From contig CAYYPK010000003.1 of assembly GCA_964473525.1 (NCBI GenBank), forward strand, positions 1 through 64,000: a stretch of DNA of 64,000 nt, written 5' to 3'. The notes under the pieces are model-generated. The model was given only the letters and a program-made list of their open reading frames with translations, was not told where the DNA came from and did not search any database. Below, one piece after another: positions 52,771 to 62,163 of this stretch; positions within the stretch are counted from its first letter, which is position 1, and each line of letters begins with the position of its first letter. This stretch comes from GCA-2687025 sp964473525. GTDB taxonomy: Bacteria; Poribacteria; WGA-4E; GCA-2687025. A program made the translations under genes and the position numbers.

Positions 52771-54732
52771 ATGGACCGCATGAAGGACGCTGACCGCCGC
52801 GCCGCACATCTCCAAGGGGCGCCGAGCGTCGGCTCCGGGGTGACGTTCCGCGCGTTGGCCATCGGCACGGCGCTCGTGATCGCGAACGCGTACTGGCTCA
52901 CCGTCACCAGTGAGCTCACCACGCCGCAGAACCTCCTCACCTTCGTCTCGCTGTTCTTCAACGCCGTCTTCACCCTCTTCGTCGTCGAGATACTCAACCG
53001 GGTGGCGCGACTCGCGGCGCCCGGGCACGCCCTCTCCTCGCGCGAGATGCTCGTCATCTACATCATGGTCGTCATGGTCGGCACGGTCGGCGGCCACACG
53101 GTCATGTGCTTCCTCGTGGGCACGGTCGCGCACCCGTTCCGCTTCGCCGACATCGAGAACCAGTGGCAGGAGCTCATCTGGCCGTACATCCCCCAGTGGA
53201 TGATGGCGGATCCGACCGTCCTGGACGGCTACTTCAAGGGCGAGTCGACCTTCTACACGAAGCCGCACGTCATGGGCTGGCTGTCGCCCATCCTCGTGTG
53301 GACCGCTTTCATCGGCGTCATCTGGTTCATGCTCATCTGCATCAACTCGATGATCCGCGCGCAGTGGACCGAGCACGAGAAGCTCGCGTACCCCATCATC
53401 CAACTGCCGCTCCGCATGGCGGAGGAGGGCTCGGCGTTCCACAAGAACGGCTTCATGTGGGCGGGCTTCGCCGTCGCGGGCGTGTGCGAACTCCTCGCCG
53501 GCCTGAACTTCCTGAACCCGGCGGTACCGTCGATCCGCCTGAACTTCTACAGTATCGAGCACTGGTTCACCGAGAAGCCGTGGAGCAGCATCGGCGGCAT
53601 CGCGCTGTCCGCATACCCGTTCATCATCGGGCTCACCTTCTTCGTGCCGCTGGAACTGTCGATGTCCGCGTGGCTCTTCTACCTGATCGGGAAGGGCGAG
53701 CGGATCGTACGGATCGGCATGCTCGGGGTGCGTGAGATTCACTTCGAGGAGCGGGCTGGCGGGGCGTGGACGGCGGTGGGCGTCATCGCGCTGTGGCGTC
53801 TGCGAAGGCAGCTCATGCACGTCGTGGTACGCGCCGTCCGTGGCGGGCCACGCGTGGGTGAAGCCGAGGAGCCCATGTCCTACCGCACCGCCGTCATAGG
53901 GCTCGCTGGCGGCTTCGCCCTGCTGACATGGTTCTCGATGAAGGCGGGCATGACGCTCTGGGGCGTCGTGGGCTTCCTCGTGTTCTATCTACTGATGAGC
54001 CTCGCCGTGGCGCGCGTCCGCGCGGAGCTCGGCCCGTCGTCGCACGAAATCCTCTGGCTCGACCCAGCGCGCCTCATGGCGGCGAGCTTCGGCCCCAAGA
54101 ACGTCGGCGCCGCAAACCTGACGATTCTCTCGCTGTACTTCTGGATGAACCGTCTGAACGTGGCGCACCCGATGCCAAACCAGCTCGAAGCGTTTAAGAT
54201 GGCGGAGCGCGCGCGCATCAGCAATCGACGCCTCGTGAAGGTGATGATCTTCGCGACCGTGGTCGGCACGCTCGCCTCGTTCTGGACGTACTTGCACGTC
54301 CTGTACCAGACGGGCGCGTCGAACTCCGCTGGCTACGTCGTCGGCATCGGCTACGAGACGTTCGAGCGGCTGGAGCGCTGGATCGTGCGCTCTACCGGGC
54401 CGGAGCCAGGAACGGTCGGGGCCCTGGGCGCTGGATTCGGGATCACGACGATCCTTTACATGATAAAGGGGCGGTTCGTCTGGTGGCCGCTGCATCCCAT
54501 CGGATACGTCCTGACGGCGGCGACGTGGGGCGGGCTGGCGGACGTCTGGTTTTCCGTGTTCTTGGGCTGGGCGATCAAGATCACGATCCTCAAGCTCGCC
54601 GGGTTCAAGGCGCATCGGGCGGCGATCCCGTTCTTTCTCGGTCTCGTGTTCGGCGACTATGTCGTCACAGGCGCGTGGAGCGTCTTCGGTCTGATATTCG
54701 ATATTCCGACGTTCGTCTTGTGGTCTCCGTAG
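52771..54732 (+). CDS. Multi-pass membrane protein, DUF6785/DUF6784-like (OPT-like permease)
   Basis: This 653-residue protein has roughly a dozen or more hydrophobic segments, for example FRALAIGTALVIANAYWLTV, EMLVIYIMVVMVGTVGGHTVMC and GVVGFLVFYLLMSLAVARV. Two conserved-looking halves fit the DUF6785 and DUF6784 pair found in large membrane proteins of planctomycete-like bacteria that resemble oligopeptide transporters. The start is uncertain: ATG at 52771 or 52780, or GTG at 52720, none with a strong ribosome binding site. It lies 28 bp ahead of an MDR gene in the hexuronate-type cluster, so it may import the sugar-acid substrate; that is inference. Confidence 0.65.
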   Translation: MDRMKDADRRAAHLQGAPSVGSGVTFRALAIGTALVIANAYWLTVTSELTTPQNLLTFVSLFFNAVFTLFVVEILNRVARLAAPGHALSSREMLVIYIMVVMVGTVGGHTVMCFLVGTVAHPFRFADIENQWQELIWPYIPQWMMADPTVLDGYFKGESTFYTKPHVMGWLSPILVWTAFIGVIWFMLICINSMIRAQWTEHEKLAYPIIQLPLRMAEEGSAFHKNGFMWAGFAVAGVCELLAGLNFLNPAVPSIRLNFYSIEHWFTEKPWSSIGGIALSAYPFIIGLTFFVPLELSMSAWLFYLIGKGERIVRIGMLGVREIHFEERAGGAWTAVGVIALWRLRRQLMHVVVRAVRGGPRVGEAEEPMSYRTAVIGLAGGFALLTWFSMKAGMTLWGVVGFLVFYLLMSLAVARVRAELGPSSHEILWLDPARLMAASFGPKNVGAANLTILSLYFWMNRLNVAHPMPNQLEAFKMAERARISNRRLVKVMIFATVVGTLASFWTYLHVLYQTGASNSAGYVVGIGYETFERLERWIVRSTGPEPGTVGALGAGFGITTILYMIKGRFVWWPLHPIGYVLTAATWGGLADVWFSVFLGWAIKITILKLAGFKAHRAAIPFFLGLVFGDYVVTGAWSVFGLIFDIPTFVLWSP

Positions 54733-54760
54733 CAACGCAACCAACGCAGAGAGGCAGCGC

Positions 54761-55777
54761 GTGAAAGTAGCAGCGATGTTCGGCGACCGGAAAGCGGGAG
54801 TGGTCGACAAGCCCGACCCAAAGCCGGCTGGCAACTACGTCGTCGTGAAGGTGCACGTCGTGCCGATGTGCACGGAGTACCACCACTTTGCCGGCGGTGG
54901 CGAAGGCGAGAGCTTCGGCCACGAGGCGGCCGGTGAAGTGGTAGAGGTGGCGCAGGATGGCGAGCTGAAGGTCGGCGACCGCGTCGTCGTGCAGCCGCAA
55001 GACCCGTGCGGGCAGTGCTACCTCTGCACGCAGGGCGACTACATCCACTGCCACACGCGTCGCAAGATCGGCCAGGACAGCCGCCCGGAAGGCGCGCGCG
55101 GACGCTACGCGCAGTACACCGTACAGCAAGACTGGCTGTGCTCCGCCATTCCAGACGAAATGAGCTACGAGCACGCCGGTATGGCGGTGTGTGGTCTCGG
55201 GCCGACGTTCGGCGCGATGGAAGCCATGAACGTCGTCGGTTACGACACGGTGCTCGTGACGGGACTGGGACCAGTCGGCCTGGGAGGCATTATCAACGGC
55301 GTGTGGCGCGGCGCGACGGTCATCGGCGTCGAGTCGCATCCCTATCGCGCGAACCTCGCCATGGAGCTCGGCGCGACTGCCGTCGTGAACCCTAAGGACG
55401 AGGACGCCCTGGACCAGATTCGCGAGCTAACAAACGGCGAGGGCGTCGACAAGGCGGTCGACTGCTCCGGCGCCTCCGCTGCGCACAGGCTGATGGTCGA
55501 CGCGCTGAAGCGGCGCGGTCAGGCGGGCTTCATAGGCCAAGGCGGCGAGTTCCCGCTAGGGTGCAGCCGCGACATGATAAGCAAGGGCATCATCCTGCGC
55601 GGCTGCTGGCACTACAACCTGGGCCTCTACCCGAATCTGACGCGCATGATCGACAAGGTCGGCGACCAGATCGAGAAGTTCATCACGCACCGGTTCCCCA
55701 TGACGCAAGTGCAGGACGCGTGGGAAACGCAGGCGACAGGCAACTGCGGCAAGGTGATCCTCTACCCCTGGCAGTAG
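54761..55777 (+). CDS. Zinc-dependent alcohol dehydrogenase (MDR family)
   Basis: The 338-residue protein starts at GTG after GAGGCAG. Catalytic zinc ligands are C37 and H54-E55 (FGHEAAG), and the four-Cys structural zinc site is C83, C86, C89 and C97 (DPCGQCYLC). The coenzyme site GLGPVGLGG lies at about residues 167-175. It probably oxidises a sugar alcohol or reduces a keto-sugar acid. The position between the permease and UxaE suggests a step in hexuronate metabolism, but its substrate is not shown by the sequence. Confidence 0.88.
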   Translation: MKVAAMFGDRKAGVVDKPDPKPAGNYVVVKVHVVPMCTEYHHFAGGGEGESFGHEAAGEVVEVAQDGELKVGDRVVVQPQDPCGQCYLCTQGDYIHCHTRRKIGQDSRPEGARGRYAQYTVQQDWLCSAIPDEMSYEHAGMAVCGLGPTFGAMEAMNVVGYDTVLVTGLGPVGLGGIINGVWRGATVIGVESHPYRANLAMELGATAVVNPKDEDALDQIRELTNGEGVDKAVDCSGASAAHRLMVDALKRRGQAGFIGQGGEFPLGCSRDMISKGIILRGCWHYNLGLYPNLTRMIDKVGDQIEKFITHRFPMTQVQDAWETQATGNCGKVILYPWQ

Positions 55778-55857
55778 CGCACCCTCGATGCCGTGATGCG
55801 GCGCCTAGGGACCGACCCTACGGCGCCGCTCCTCCTCACCGAGCGATGTGAGAACAG

Positions 55858-57108
55858 ATGCCGGACGCACAACCTTCCGTACTGGGCCTCAAGCCTTCGT
55901 TCGGCTTCGGCGACCGTCTCGGCCTGGCGACGCCGGGCCACATACGCGCGTGTCGTCGAGGCGGGCTCGTTCCTATCTTCGCGCAGCAGTCCGTGCGCGA
56001 GATGGACCGCACGGAACGGACGCCCGACGACGTGATGCTGGCCGCGCGAGATGGCATCGCCTCCGAGGGATGGTCTGACGCGTGGGGAGCCGACGCGGAC
56101 CACCTGAAGACGCGTGACGACGTCGTGAGTCTCGCTGAGGCGGGCTTCACTTTCTTCACGATCGACCCCTCCGAGCACGTCGACAACGACGCGGACGCGT
56201 ACGACGTGGGTGAGTTGGACGCCGCGGTCGGTCGCGCCGTCGAGGCGGGCGCGTTCGAGTCGGGAGGCGAAATCGCTTCGCTCTACAGCGGGCGCGAGCA
56301 CGATCTCGGTGAGGCCGGCCACGTTCGGTTCAACCAGCCCGTCGAGCTACTCAGAGCGGTCGCCAAGTACGGCCGCGCCATCGCCTACACCCAGCAGATG
56401 GCCGTGTGGATAGCGGAGGCGTGCGCCGAGCGCCCGTATGAGATAGAGGTCTCCGTAGACGAGACGGACACCCCCACGACGCCCTTGGAACACCTGTTCA
56501 TCGCGCTGGAGCTGCGCCGCCGTGGCGTTGAGGTCGTGAGTCTCGCGCCGCGCTTCGTGGGCGACTTCGAGAAGGGCATCGACTACAGGGGAGACATCGC
56601 AGAATTCGAGCGCACGTTGCGGCTACACGTAGCCATCGCGCGCGAGTTCGGGCCGTACAAGCTGAGCGTACATAGCGGCTCGGACAAGTTCTCCATCTAC
56701 CCAATCTGCGGGCGCGTCTGCGGCGACCTGCTCCACGTCAAGACGGCCGGCACGAGCTACCTCGAGGCGTTGCGCGTTGTCGCGCGCGTCGATGCTCCGC
56801 TCTTCCGCCAGATCGTCGAGTTCTCCCTGACGCGCTTCGACGTCGACCGCGCGACGTACCACATCTCCGCCGACCTTGCGCGCGTCACCCCGCCGACGAA
56901 GCTGTCCGAGGCCGAGCGCGAGCGCGAATACCTGGACCTCGACGACGGCCGACAGGTGCTGCACGTCACCTTCGGCTCGGTCCTGACGGACGCCACGCGC
57001 GAGTACAAGCCACGGGTCATGGACACCCTGCGCGATAACCCGGGCCTGCACGCCGACGTGCTGGAGAGCCACCTGGGCAAGCACATCGACCTTCTTACCG
57101 CTGGGTAG
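55858..57108 (+). CDS. uxaE: Tagaturonate epimerase (UxaE family)
   Basis: This 416-residue protein matches UxaE, the metal-dependent enzyme that converts D-tagaturonate and D-fructuronate into each other. Recognisable blocks are PSFGFGDRLGLATPGHIRA, VSVDETDTPTTPLEH, KLSVHSGSDKFSIYP and LHVKTAGTSYLEALR. It replaces the UxaB/UxaA route from galacturonate and feeds the fructuronate branch. With the nearby MDR and UxuA-like genes it could carry galacturonate-derived carbon to 2-keto-3-deoxygluconate. The ATG at 55858 is 80 bp after the preceding gene. Confidence 0.85.
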   Translation: MPDAQPSVLGLKPSFGFGDRLGLATPGHIRACRRGGLVPIFAQQSVREMDRTERTPDDVMLAARDGIASEGWSDAWGADADHLKTRDDVVSLAEAGFTFFTIDPSEHVDNDADAYDVGELDAAVGRAVEAGAFESGGEIASLYSGREHDLGEAGHVRFNQPVELLRAVAKYGRAIAYTQQMAVWIAEACAERPYEIEVSVDETDTPTTPLEHLFIALELRRRGVEVVSLAPRFVGDFEKGIDYRGDIAEFERTLRLHVAIAREFGPYKLSVHSGSDKFSIYPICGRVCGDLLHVKTAGTSYLEALRVVARVDAPLFRQIVEFSLTRFDVDRATYHISADLARVTPPTKLSEAEREREYLDLDDGRQVLHVTFGSVLTDATREYKPRVMDTLRDNPGLHADVLESHLGKHIDLLTAG

Positions 57109-57143
57109 ACGCTGGTCCGCCAGCGGGCATCCTCTGGAGACAC

Positions 57144-58160
57144 ATGAAGACTGTCGTTCTCGAAGAGCCCGGTCGGTTTGCGATGACGGATACGGACGAG
57201 CCCCGGGCTGCGGCCGGTCAAGCTCTCGTGCGCGTCCACCGCGTTGGCATCTGCGGCACGGACCTCCACGCCTTCCGCGGTCGGCAGCCATTCTTCGACT
57301 ATCCGCGCATCCTGGGCCACGAGTTGGGCGTCGAGATCGTCGGGATCGGCTCCAATGATCTGGGCCTCAGCGTCGGGGACTACTGCGCCGTGGAACCTTA
57401 CCTCGAATGCGGCGAGTGCATCGCGTGCCGTCGCGGCCGGACGAACTGCTGCAGCTCCCTCAACGTGCTGGGAGTCCACACGGACGGCGGCATGCGGGAG
57501 ATCATCTCCGTGCCTGTGGCGAAGCTGCACAAGTCCACGTCGCTGTCGCTCGGCCAGCTCGCGCTCGTCGAGACGCTGGGGATTGGGCACCACGCCGTGT
57601 CTCGGGCGCAGATCGAGCCGGACGAAGACGTGCTCGTGATCGGCGCCGGCCCGATTGGGTTGACGGTGACGGCGTTCGCGCAGGAGGCGGGATGCCGCGT
57701 GAGCGTCATGGACATCGACGCCGCGCGCCTGGCTTTCTGCCAGGAGGCCCTGGGCGTGGAGAATGCCATCGACGCGACGGGCGACGCAACGGACCAGGTG
57801 GCGGCGCTGACCGACGGCGAAGGGCCTACGGTGGTCTTCGACGCCACGGGCAATCCAGCGTCCATGAACGCGGCGTTCCAGTATCCAGCCGCGACGGGGA
57901 AGCTTATCATCGTCGGCCTCGCGCAGACGGACGTGACCTTCAACGACCCCGAGTTCCACCGGCGCGAGTTGACGGTCTACGCCACCCGGAACTCGACGGG
58001 GGAGGACTTCCGGCGCATCATCGGGCTACTCGAGGACGGCTCCGTGGATGTCCGCTCGTGGATCACGCACCGAACGGGTATCGACGACATGATCGACGCG
58101 TTCCCGACGTGGACGGACCCCGCTTCCGGCACGGTGAAGGCGGTCGTTGAAGTGGCGTAG
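57144..58160 (+). CDS. Zinc-dependent sugar-acid/alcohol dehydrogenase (MDR family)
   Basis: The 338-residue protein begins 35 bp after uxaE. Catalytic zinc ligands are C37 (ICGTDLH) and H59-E60 (GHELG), and the structural site is C89, C92, C95 and C103. The coenzyme loop is GAGPIGLT. It resembles the RspB/L-galactonate and L-gulonate 5-dehydrogenase group, which interconvert hexonates and ketohexuronates. It may therefore perform the fructuronate-mannonate or gulonate step. Same length as the MDR at 54761 but only distantly similar. Confidence 0.88.
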   Translation: MKTVVLEEPGRFAMTDTDEPRAAAGQALVRVHRVGICGTDLHAFRGRQPFFDYPRILGHELGVEIVGIGSNDLGLSVGDYCAVEPYLECGECIACRRGRTNCCSSLNVLGVHTDGGMREIISVPVAKLHKSTSLSLGQLALVETLGIGHHAVSRAQIEPDEDVLVIGAGPIGLTVTAFAQEAGCRVSVMDIDAARLAFCQEALGVENAIDATGDATDQVAALTDGEGPTVVFDATGNPASMNAAFQYPAATGKLIIVGLAQTDVTFNDPEFHRRELTVYATRNSTGEDFRRIIGLLEDGSVDVRSWITHRTGIDDMIDAFPTWTDPASGTVKAVVEVA

Positions 58161-58166
58161 AGCCCG

Positions 58167-58934
58167 TCAGCCGTGGCTCAGCAGCTCTTGCAGGAGCGCG
58201 TCGCCTGTCCTGCGCAGGTCGGCGGCTTCCGTGTGCGTCCCGAACGTCAGCGTTTCGCCGTTGCGCCACGGGCCGCCGATGGGTTCGAGGACGGCCTCAG
58301 TCAGCTCGTCGCTGATGCGGAGTTTCTCGTCGCGGCCGTTCGCTGCATAGAACGACTCGACGAGGGCGCACACGGCGGGCGCGTTCTCGCGGAGGTGGCG
58401 CAGCGCGGGCGACTCTCCTAAGAAGGGCATGCCTCGCACGCGGAAGTACGCCTGCACCAGCCAATAGACGTTCGTCGCGAGGAGGAAGTCGGCAAGCAGT
58501 GGGTCGGAATCCAGGCGGTGGCGCACCTTGTCGAGAGCGTGCCTCTGGCAGAAGCGGCTGAAGTTCATCTCGTGTTCCGTGAGCTTTGGCGACTGCGGAT
58601 GCCAGCGTGAGTCCACGGCGGCGATGAGACGCGCCACGTCGCCCGTCGGGTCGTGCAGGAGTTCCGCCGTAGTTAGGGCGTGGTCAATTTCCGTTAGCGG
58701 CTCTTCCCGGCGCAGGTCGTCGAGGTCGCGCACGTTCATGTCAACCGGAATGCCGCCGCACTGGAAGTGGACGCTCTCGACGCTCTCGGGGCGCTCTCGT
58801 ACGATGACGAAGATATCGAAGTCGCCGCCGGGCTCGGCGTCGTCCGCGCTACGCCCACCGTATCGCGCGATGCCCAAGACGTCGGGATTGGCGCGCAGCC
58901 GTTGGATAAGGTCGGGCAGGTCGATTGCGTTCAT
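58167..58934 (-). CDS. Nucleotidyltransferase domain protein
   Basis: The 255-residue protein has an N-terminal Pol-beta-type nucleotidyltransferase fold with the pattern RYGGRSADDAEPGGDFDIFV, where the two Asp residues bind metal, and a helical C-terminal region. The usual GS motif is GG followed by R here. Such enzymes transfer nucleotides to small molecules or proteins; the substrate is unknown. The ATG at 58934 was chosen because the open frame upstream lies antisense to the UxuA-like gene. It sits on the opposite strand inside the hexuronate cluster. Confidence 0.7.
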   Translation of the reverse strand: MNAIDLPDLIQRLRANPDVLGIARYGGRSADDAEPGGDFDIFVIVRERPESVESVHFQCGGIPVDMNVRDLDDLRREEPLTEIDHALTTAELLHDPTGDVARLIAAVDSRWHPQSPKLTEHEMNFSRFCQRHALDKVRHRLDSDPLLADFLLATNVYWLVQAYFRVRGMPFLGESPALRHLRENAPAVCALVESFYAANGRDEKLRISDELTEAVLEPIGGPWRNGETLTFGTHTEAADLRRTGDALLQELLSHG

Positions 58935-59007
58935 TCTGGGTCTGCTCGCGCTTCCGGAAGAAGACGATGTAGCGTGGCGCCAGTGACGCGCCGAGGAGGA
59001 GGAAAGC

Positions 59008-59976
59008 ATGAAGCTCGGAGTGAGCCACCAGACGCCGAAGATGCTGACCCCCGGTCGCCTAGCATACCTGCGACAGATGGGCGTAGAACAGGTCGAGGTC
59101 CGCGCGCCGGCCGACTGGTGCGTGTACGACAACATGGCCGCCATCCGGGACACCGTCGAGGAGGCGGGCCTGAGCGTCTTCGAGATCATGCGGTCGGACG
59201 CCTATAACTGTCAGCCCATCGCGGTAGGACTCCTGTCGCGTGACGAGGAGGTACAACGGTTCCACACGTTCCTCCGCGACCTGGGTCGTGTTGGTATCCA
59301 CACGACGACCTATGCGTGGCACACGGGAGGCGTGTACGCCACCGGCAGCACGACCACCCGCGGATGCCGCACGCGTCTCTTCGAACTGGATGACGCCCTA
59401 GCGCGACCCAACGCGTACGACCGCGAATACGGCGACGACGAGCTGTGGGCCAACTACGAACGCTTCATCGAGGAGTCGCTACCCGTGGCCGAGGAGGCGG
59501 GCGTACGGTTGCAGCTCCACCCGAACGACCCGCCGGTGACGCACCAGGGCGTGGCGCGCATCTTCCGCAGCACGGCGGCCTTCGAACGCGCGATGGACCT
59601 CGCGGGCCACAGCGCCCACTCTGGCGTGCTGTTCTGCACCGGCACGTGGGCGCAGATGGCTGGCAAGGACGGGGGCGGCGAGGATGTCGCCGCGGCGATA
59701 CGCTCCCTCGCCGCCCACGGTCACATCTACCAGGTGCACTTCCGCAACGTGAGCGCCACGCTGCCGCACTTCTACGAGACGTTCCCCGAGGACGGGCGCC
59801 TGAACATGTACACGATCATGCGCACGCTGGCCGAGGTCGGCTTCGACGGCATGGTCGTGCCGGACCACGTGCCGACGCCTGAGAATAGCGAAGCAGGGGA
59901 CAACGCTGGCGAGGCGTTCGTGTTCGGTTACATCCGCGCGCTCGTGCAAGCTGCTCATACCGAGACAGCCAGCTAA
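59008..59976 (+). CDS. uxuA: Mannonate dehydratase-like TIM barrel enzyme (UxuA family)
   Basis: The 322-residue protein starts at ATG after GAGGAGGAGG. UxuA-type blocks are HPNDPP, FCTGTW, VHFRNV, and the final GFDGMVVPDHVP with its conserved Asp-His. UxuA dehydrates D-mannonate to 2-keto-3-deoxygluconate using Mn or Fe. The protein is shorter than the Escherichia coli enzyme (394 residues). It fits with UxaE and the two dehydrogenases as the last step before KDG kinase, which is not in this window. Confidence 0.82.
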   Translation: MKLGVSHQTPKMLTPGRLAYLRQMGVEQVEVRAPADWCVYDNMAAIRDTVEEAGLSVFEIMRSDAYNCQPIAVGLLSRDEEVQRFHTFLRDLGRVGIHTTTYAWHTGGVYATGSTTTRGCRTRLFELDDALARPNAYDREYGDDELWANYERFIEESLPVAEEAGVRLQLHPNDPPVTHQGVARIFRSTAAFERAMDLAGHSAHSGVLFCTGTWAQMAGKDGGGEDVAAAIRSLAAHGHIYQVHFRNVSATLPHFYETFPEDGRLNMYTIMRTLAEVGFDGMVVPDHVPTPENSEAGDNAGEAFVFGYIRALVQAAHTETAS

Positions 59977-59979
59977 CGC

Positions 59980-62064
59980 CTAGTCGGCGTCCTCGACGTA
60001 GGTCGACATGATGCCGCTCTGCGTGCCCAACTCGCCGATGGTCGACACGCCGTAACGCCGCCGCTTCGAGTAATAGTAGAGGTCGGCTGGCGCGCGCTCG
60101 GAGATGTCCAACGCCACGCCGCGTTCTGCTGGTCCGACGGTCGGGCCGGGGATCCACTTGCGGTCGTTGAGGCCGCCGTTCCCAATGCGGAACCAGGCGC
60201 GGTAGCCGAGGATGCGGTCCAGGCCCTCGCGTGAGTCGCGCGACGCAGGGACCGAGGACGGTTCCCACGACACCCACACGCTGTCTCCCTCACCGTCGGG
60301 CGTGACGGCAACCGACTGCGGTGGCGCCGGAGCGCCCGGCATGGCGAACGGCGTGTTGAGCGTGACGATCGCGAACTCTCGGTTGCCGCGGTACCACTGC
60401 ACGACGAGGTCGGCCGCCTCAACCCAGAAGTGCGCGGGCGCTCCGTCCCACGTCACGCGTACGAGCATCAGACCGCGCTGACCGACGACGTTGATGTTCC
60501 CGAAGGCGTTGGGCTTCCGCTCGTATCCGTTCAGCGACCGCACGTGGGCGGCGTCGCGGTTCGGCAGCGTCAGCTGGCCCGCCCGATCCGTTGTGCCGGA
60601 CACCACCGGCGTGTCGGAGATCGCGTTCGGGAAGTCGCCATCCTCGATCACGGGACGTATCGTGACGCCGTCCCTCTCGATCACCTCGCCGTGCGGGTCG
60701 ATGCGCGCGCCGCGCTGGAACACGTCGACCGTCGCGCCGGACAGCGGATCCCCGTTGATGTCGAGCACGCGTAGCACTACATCTTCCGGGATCGCGAAGT
60801 AGTAGTCGCCGAAGTAGCCACGCGGCTTGTCCCACGTCTCGTTCAGGTACCCTGCGTGTATCTCCGACCACAGGTTGGGTCCGTGCCAGTGCATCATGGT
60901 GTACGGGCGGTTCATCATGTGCGTGATCGGCTCGCCCGTGTCGGGCGTGACGTGCGTGTCGTCGCCCGCGTAGTCGAGCTGGTACAGGTCCACCATGCCC
61001 AACTGGTGACCTAGTTCATGGGGCAGCGACCATTCGGTCTTGTTCCGCCAGTCGTGGGTAGCCGGCTTCCACTCGCCGGTCTTGTCGTCGTCGTCGATCC
61101 ATATCCATCGGCCCTGGTCGTAGCGGATGCCGTCCTCCTCGAAACCGCCCGCTGCCGCTGCCGCGACGTCCTCGGTGTAGACGATGCGGTCCAGTCTCAC
61201 GCGCGCTTTGATCCCGTCCGGCGCAGATGGGTACGTGCTCTCCTGGAACAGGCGGTTCATGATGGCGAGATGCCAGCGGTAGAAGTCCTCGAACGAGAAC
61301 GTGCCGTACGCCGTCCGCGCCTGTCGCCACGCCTCGACGCGCCCCGGGTTCACGATGTAGACGAGGCCCCATCCCCACATGGGATCGCGCGCGACGTTGT
61401 TCTCGACGCTGATCTCGGCGTCCTTCGTCGTCACGCGGAACTCAATGTGATGCATGCCGTCGCGCCACGACCACTTGTGCTCGAACGTCGTGCCGTGTGT
61501 CGGTTCCAGGGCCTGGGCGTGAACGCCTTCCGCGACGACCTCGTCGTCCACGGACCATGTGTAGGTGAACCCAGCCGCCGGCGCGAATCCAGTGTTCTTC
61601 ACGTATGCCGTGAAGGCGATCTCCTCGCCAGGCTCGTAGGACAGCTTCAGATCTTGGACGACGCGCTCCGGCTCCTGGTAGGCGCGGTCGCCGATGTCCA
61701 GCAACGCCGGCGCTCCCGCGATCTTGGGCCTACCGAAGCTGTCGTAATGCACCCGGCCGTGGAGACCGGCAAGCTTCGGGTTCATCTCGATGTGTGTCAC
61801 CGAGAGGTCCGGGAGCGAGGGGATCTCGTCCCACGCGGCGTCGCGTTCGATGTCGTAGCCGTCGATTGAGTGACGGGGGTACACGGTGTAGCGGTCGGTA
61901 CCCACGTCCGCGAGTTGCGTCCACACGACGAGCCGCGTCGCCTCGTCGCGGACATAGCACCCCTCGATTACCGTGCCGTCCTGCAGCCGCAATGTGTCCG
62001 CGTGGCCGGCAGTCACCCACACCGTCGCCAGCAGCAGCCCCAACGTCATCACATGCGTACGCAT
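59980..62064 (-). CDS. Secreted metzincin-like metalloprotease with CARDB domain
   Basis: The 694-residue protein starts at ATG with GAGGAGA upstream and has a signal peptide (LGLLLATVWVTAGHA). Residues about 125-225 are a CARDB-like cell-adhesion beta-sandwich (LSYEPGEEIAFTAYVKNTG). The zinc site HELGHQLGMVD (H349, E350, H353, D359) follows the HExxHxxGxxD metzincin pattern, and HMMNRPYTMMH some 30-40 residues later could be the Met-turn. The C-terminal part contains carboxypeptidase-regulatory-like and fibronectin-like beta segments. It is likely an extracellular protease that cuts or remodels surface proteins. No propeptide with a Cys switch is seen. Confidence 0.75.
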   Translation of the reverse strand: MRTHVMTLGLLLATVWVTAGHADTLRLQDGTVIEGCYVRDEATRLVVWTQLADVGTDRYTVYPRHSIDGYDIERDAAWDEIPSLPDLSVTHIEMNPKLAGLHGRVHYDSFGRPKIAGAPALLDIGDRAYQEPERVVQDLKLSYEPGEEIAFTAYVKNTGFAPAAGFTYTWSVDDEVVAEGVHAQALEPTHGTTFEHKWSWRDGMHHIEFRVTTKDAEISVENNVARDPMWGWGLVYIVNPGRVEAWRQARTAYGTFSFEDFYRWHLAIMNRLFQESTYPSAPDGIKARVRLDRIVYTEDVAAAAAGGFEEDGIRYDQGRWIWIDDDDKTGEWKPATHDWRNKTEWSLPHELGHQLGMVDLYQLDYAGDDTHVTPDTGEPITHMMNRPYTMMHWHGPNLWSEIHAGYLNETWDKPRGYFGDYYFAIPEDVVLRVLDINGDPLSGATVDVFQRGARIDPHGEVIERDGVTIRPVIEDGDFPNAISDTPVVSGTTDRAGQLTLPNRDAAHVRSLNGYERKPNAFGNINVVGQRGLMLVRVTWDGAPAHFWVEAADLVVQWYRGNREFAIVTLNTPFAMPGAPAPPQSVAVTPDGEGDSVWVSWEPSSVPASRDSREGLDRILGYRAWFRIGNGGLNDRKWIPGPTVGPAERGVALDISERAPADLYYYSKRRRYGVSTIGELGTQSGIMSTYVEDAD

Positions 62065-62163
62065 CGGCGCCTGTCTCCTCGGAACCCGCAGTCACTCTCA
62101 GCCGCGTGACGAATAGGGAACGCCTGGGGCGGCGCCAACGGTATAGGCGCGTCTGTTCGGACG

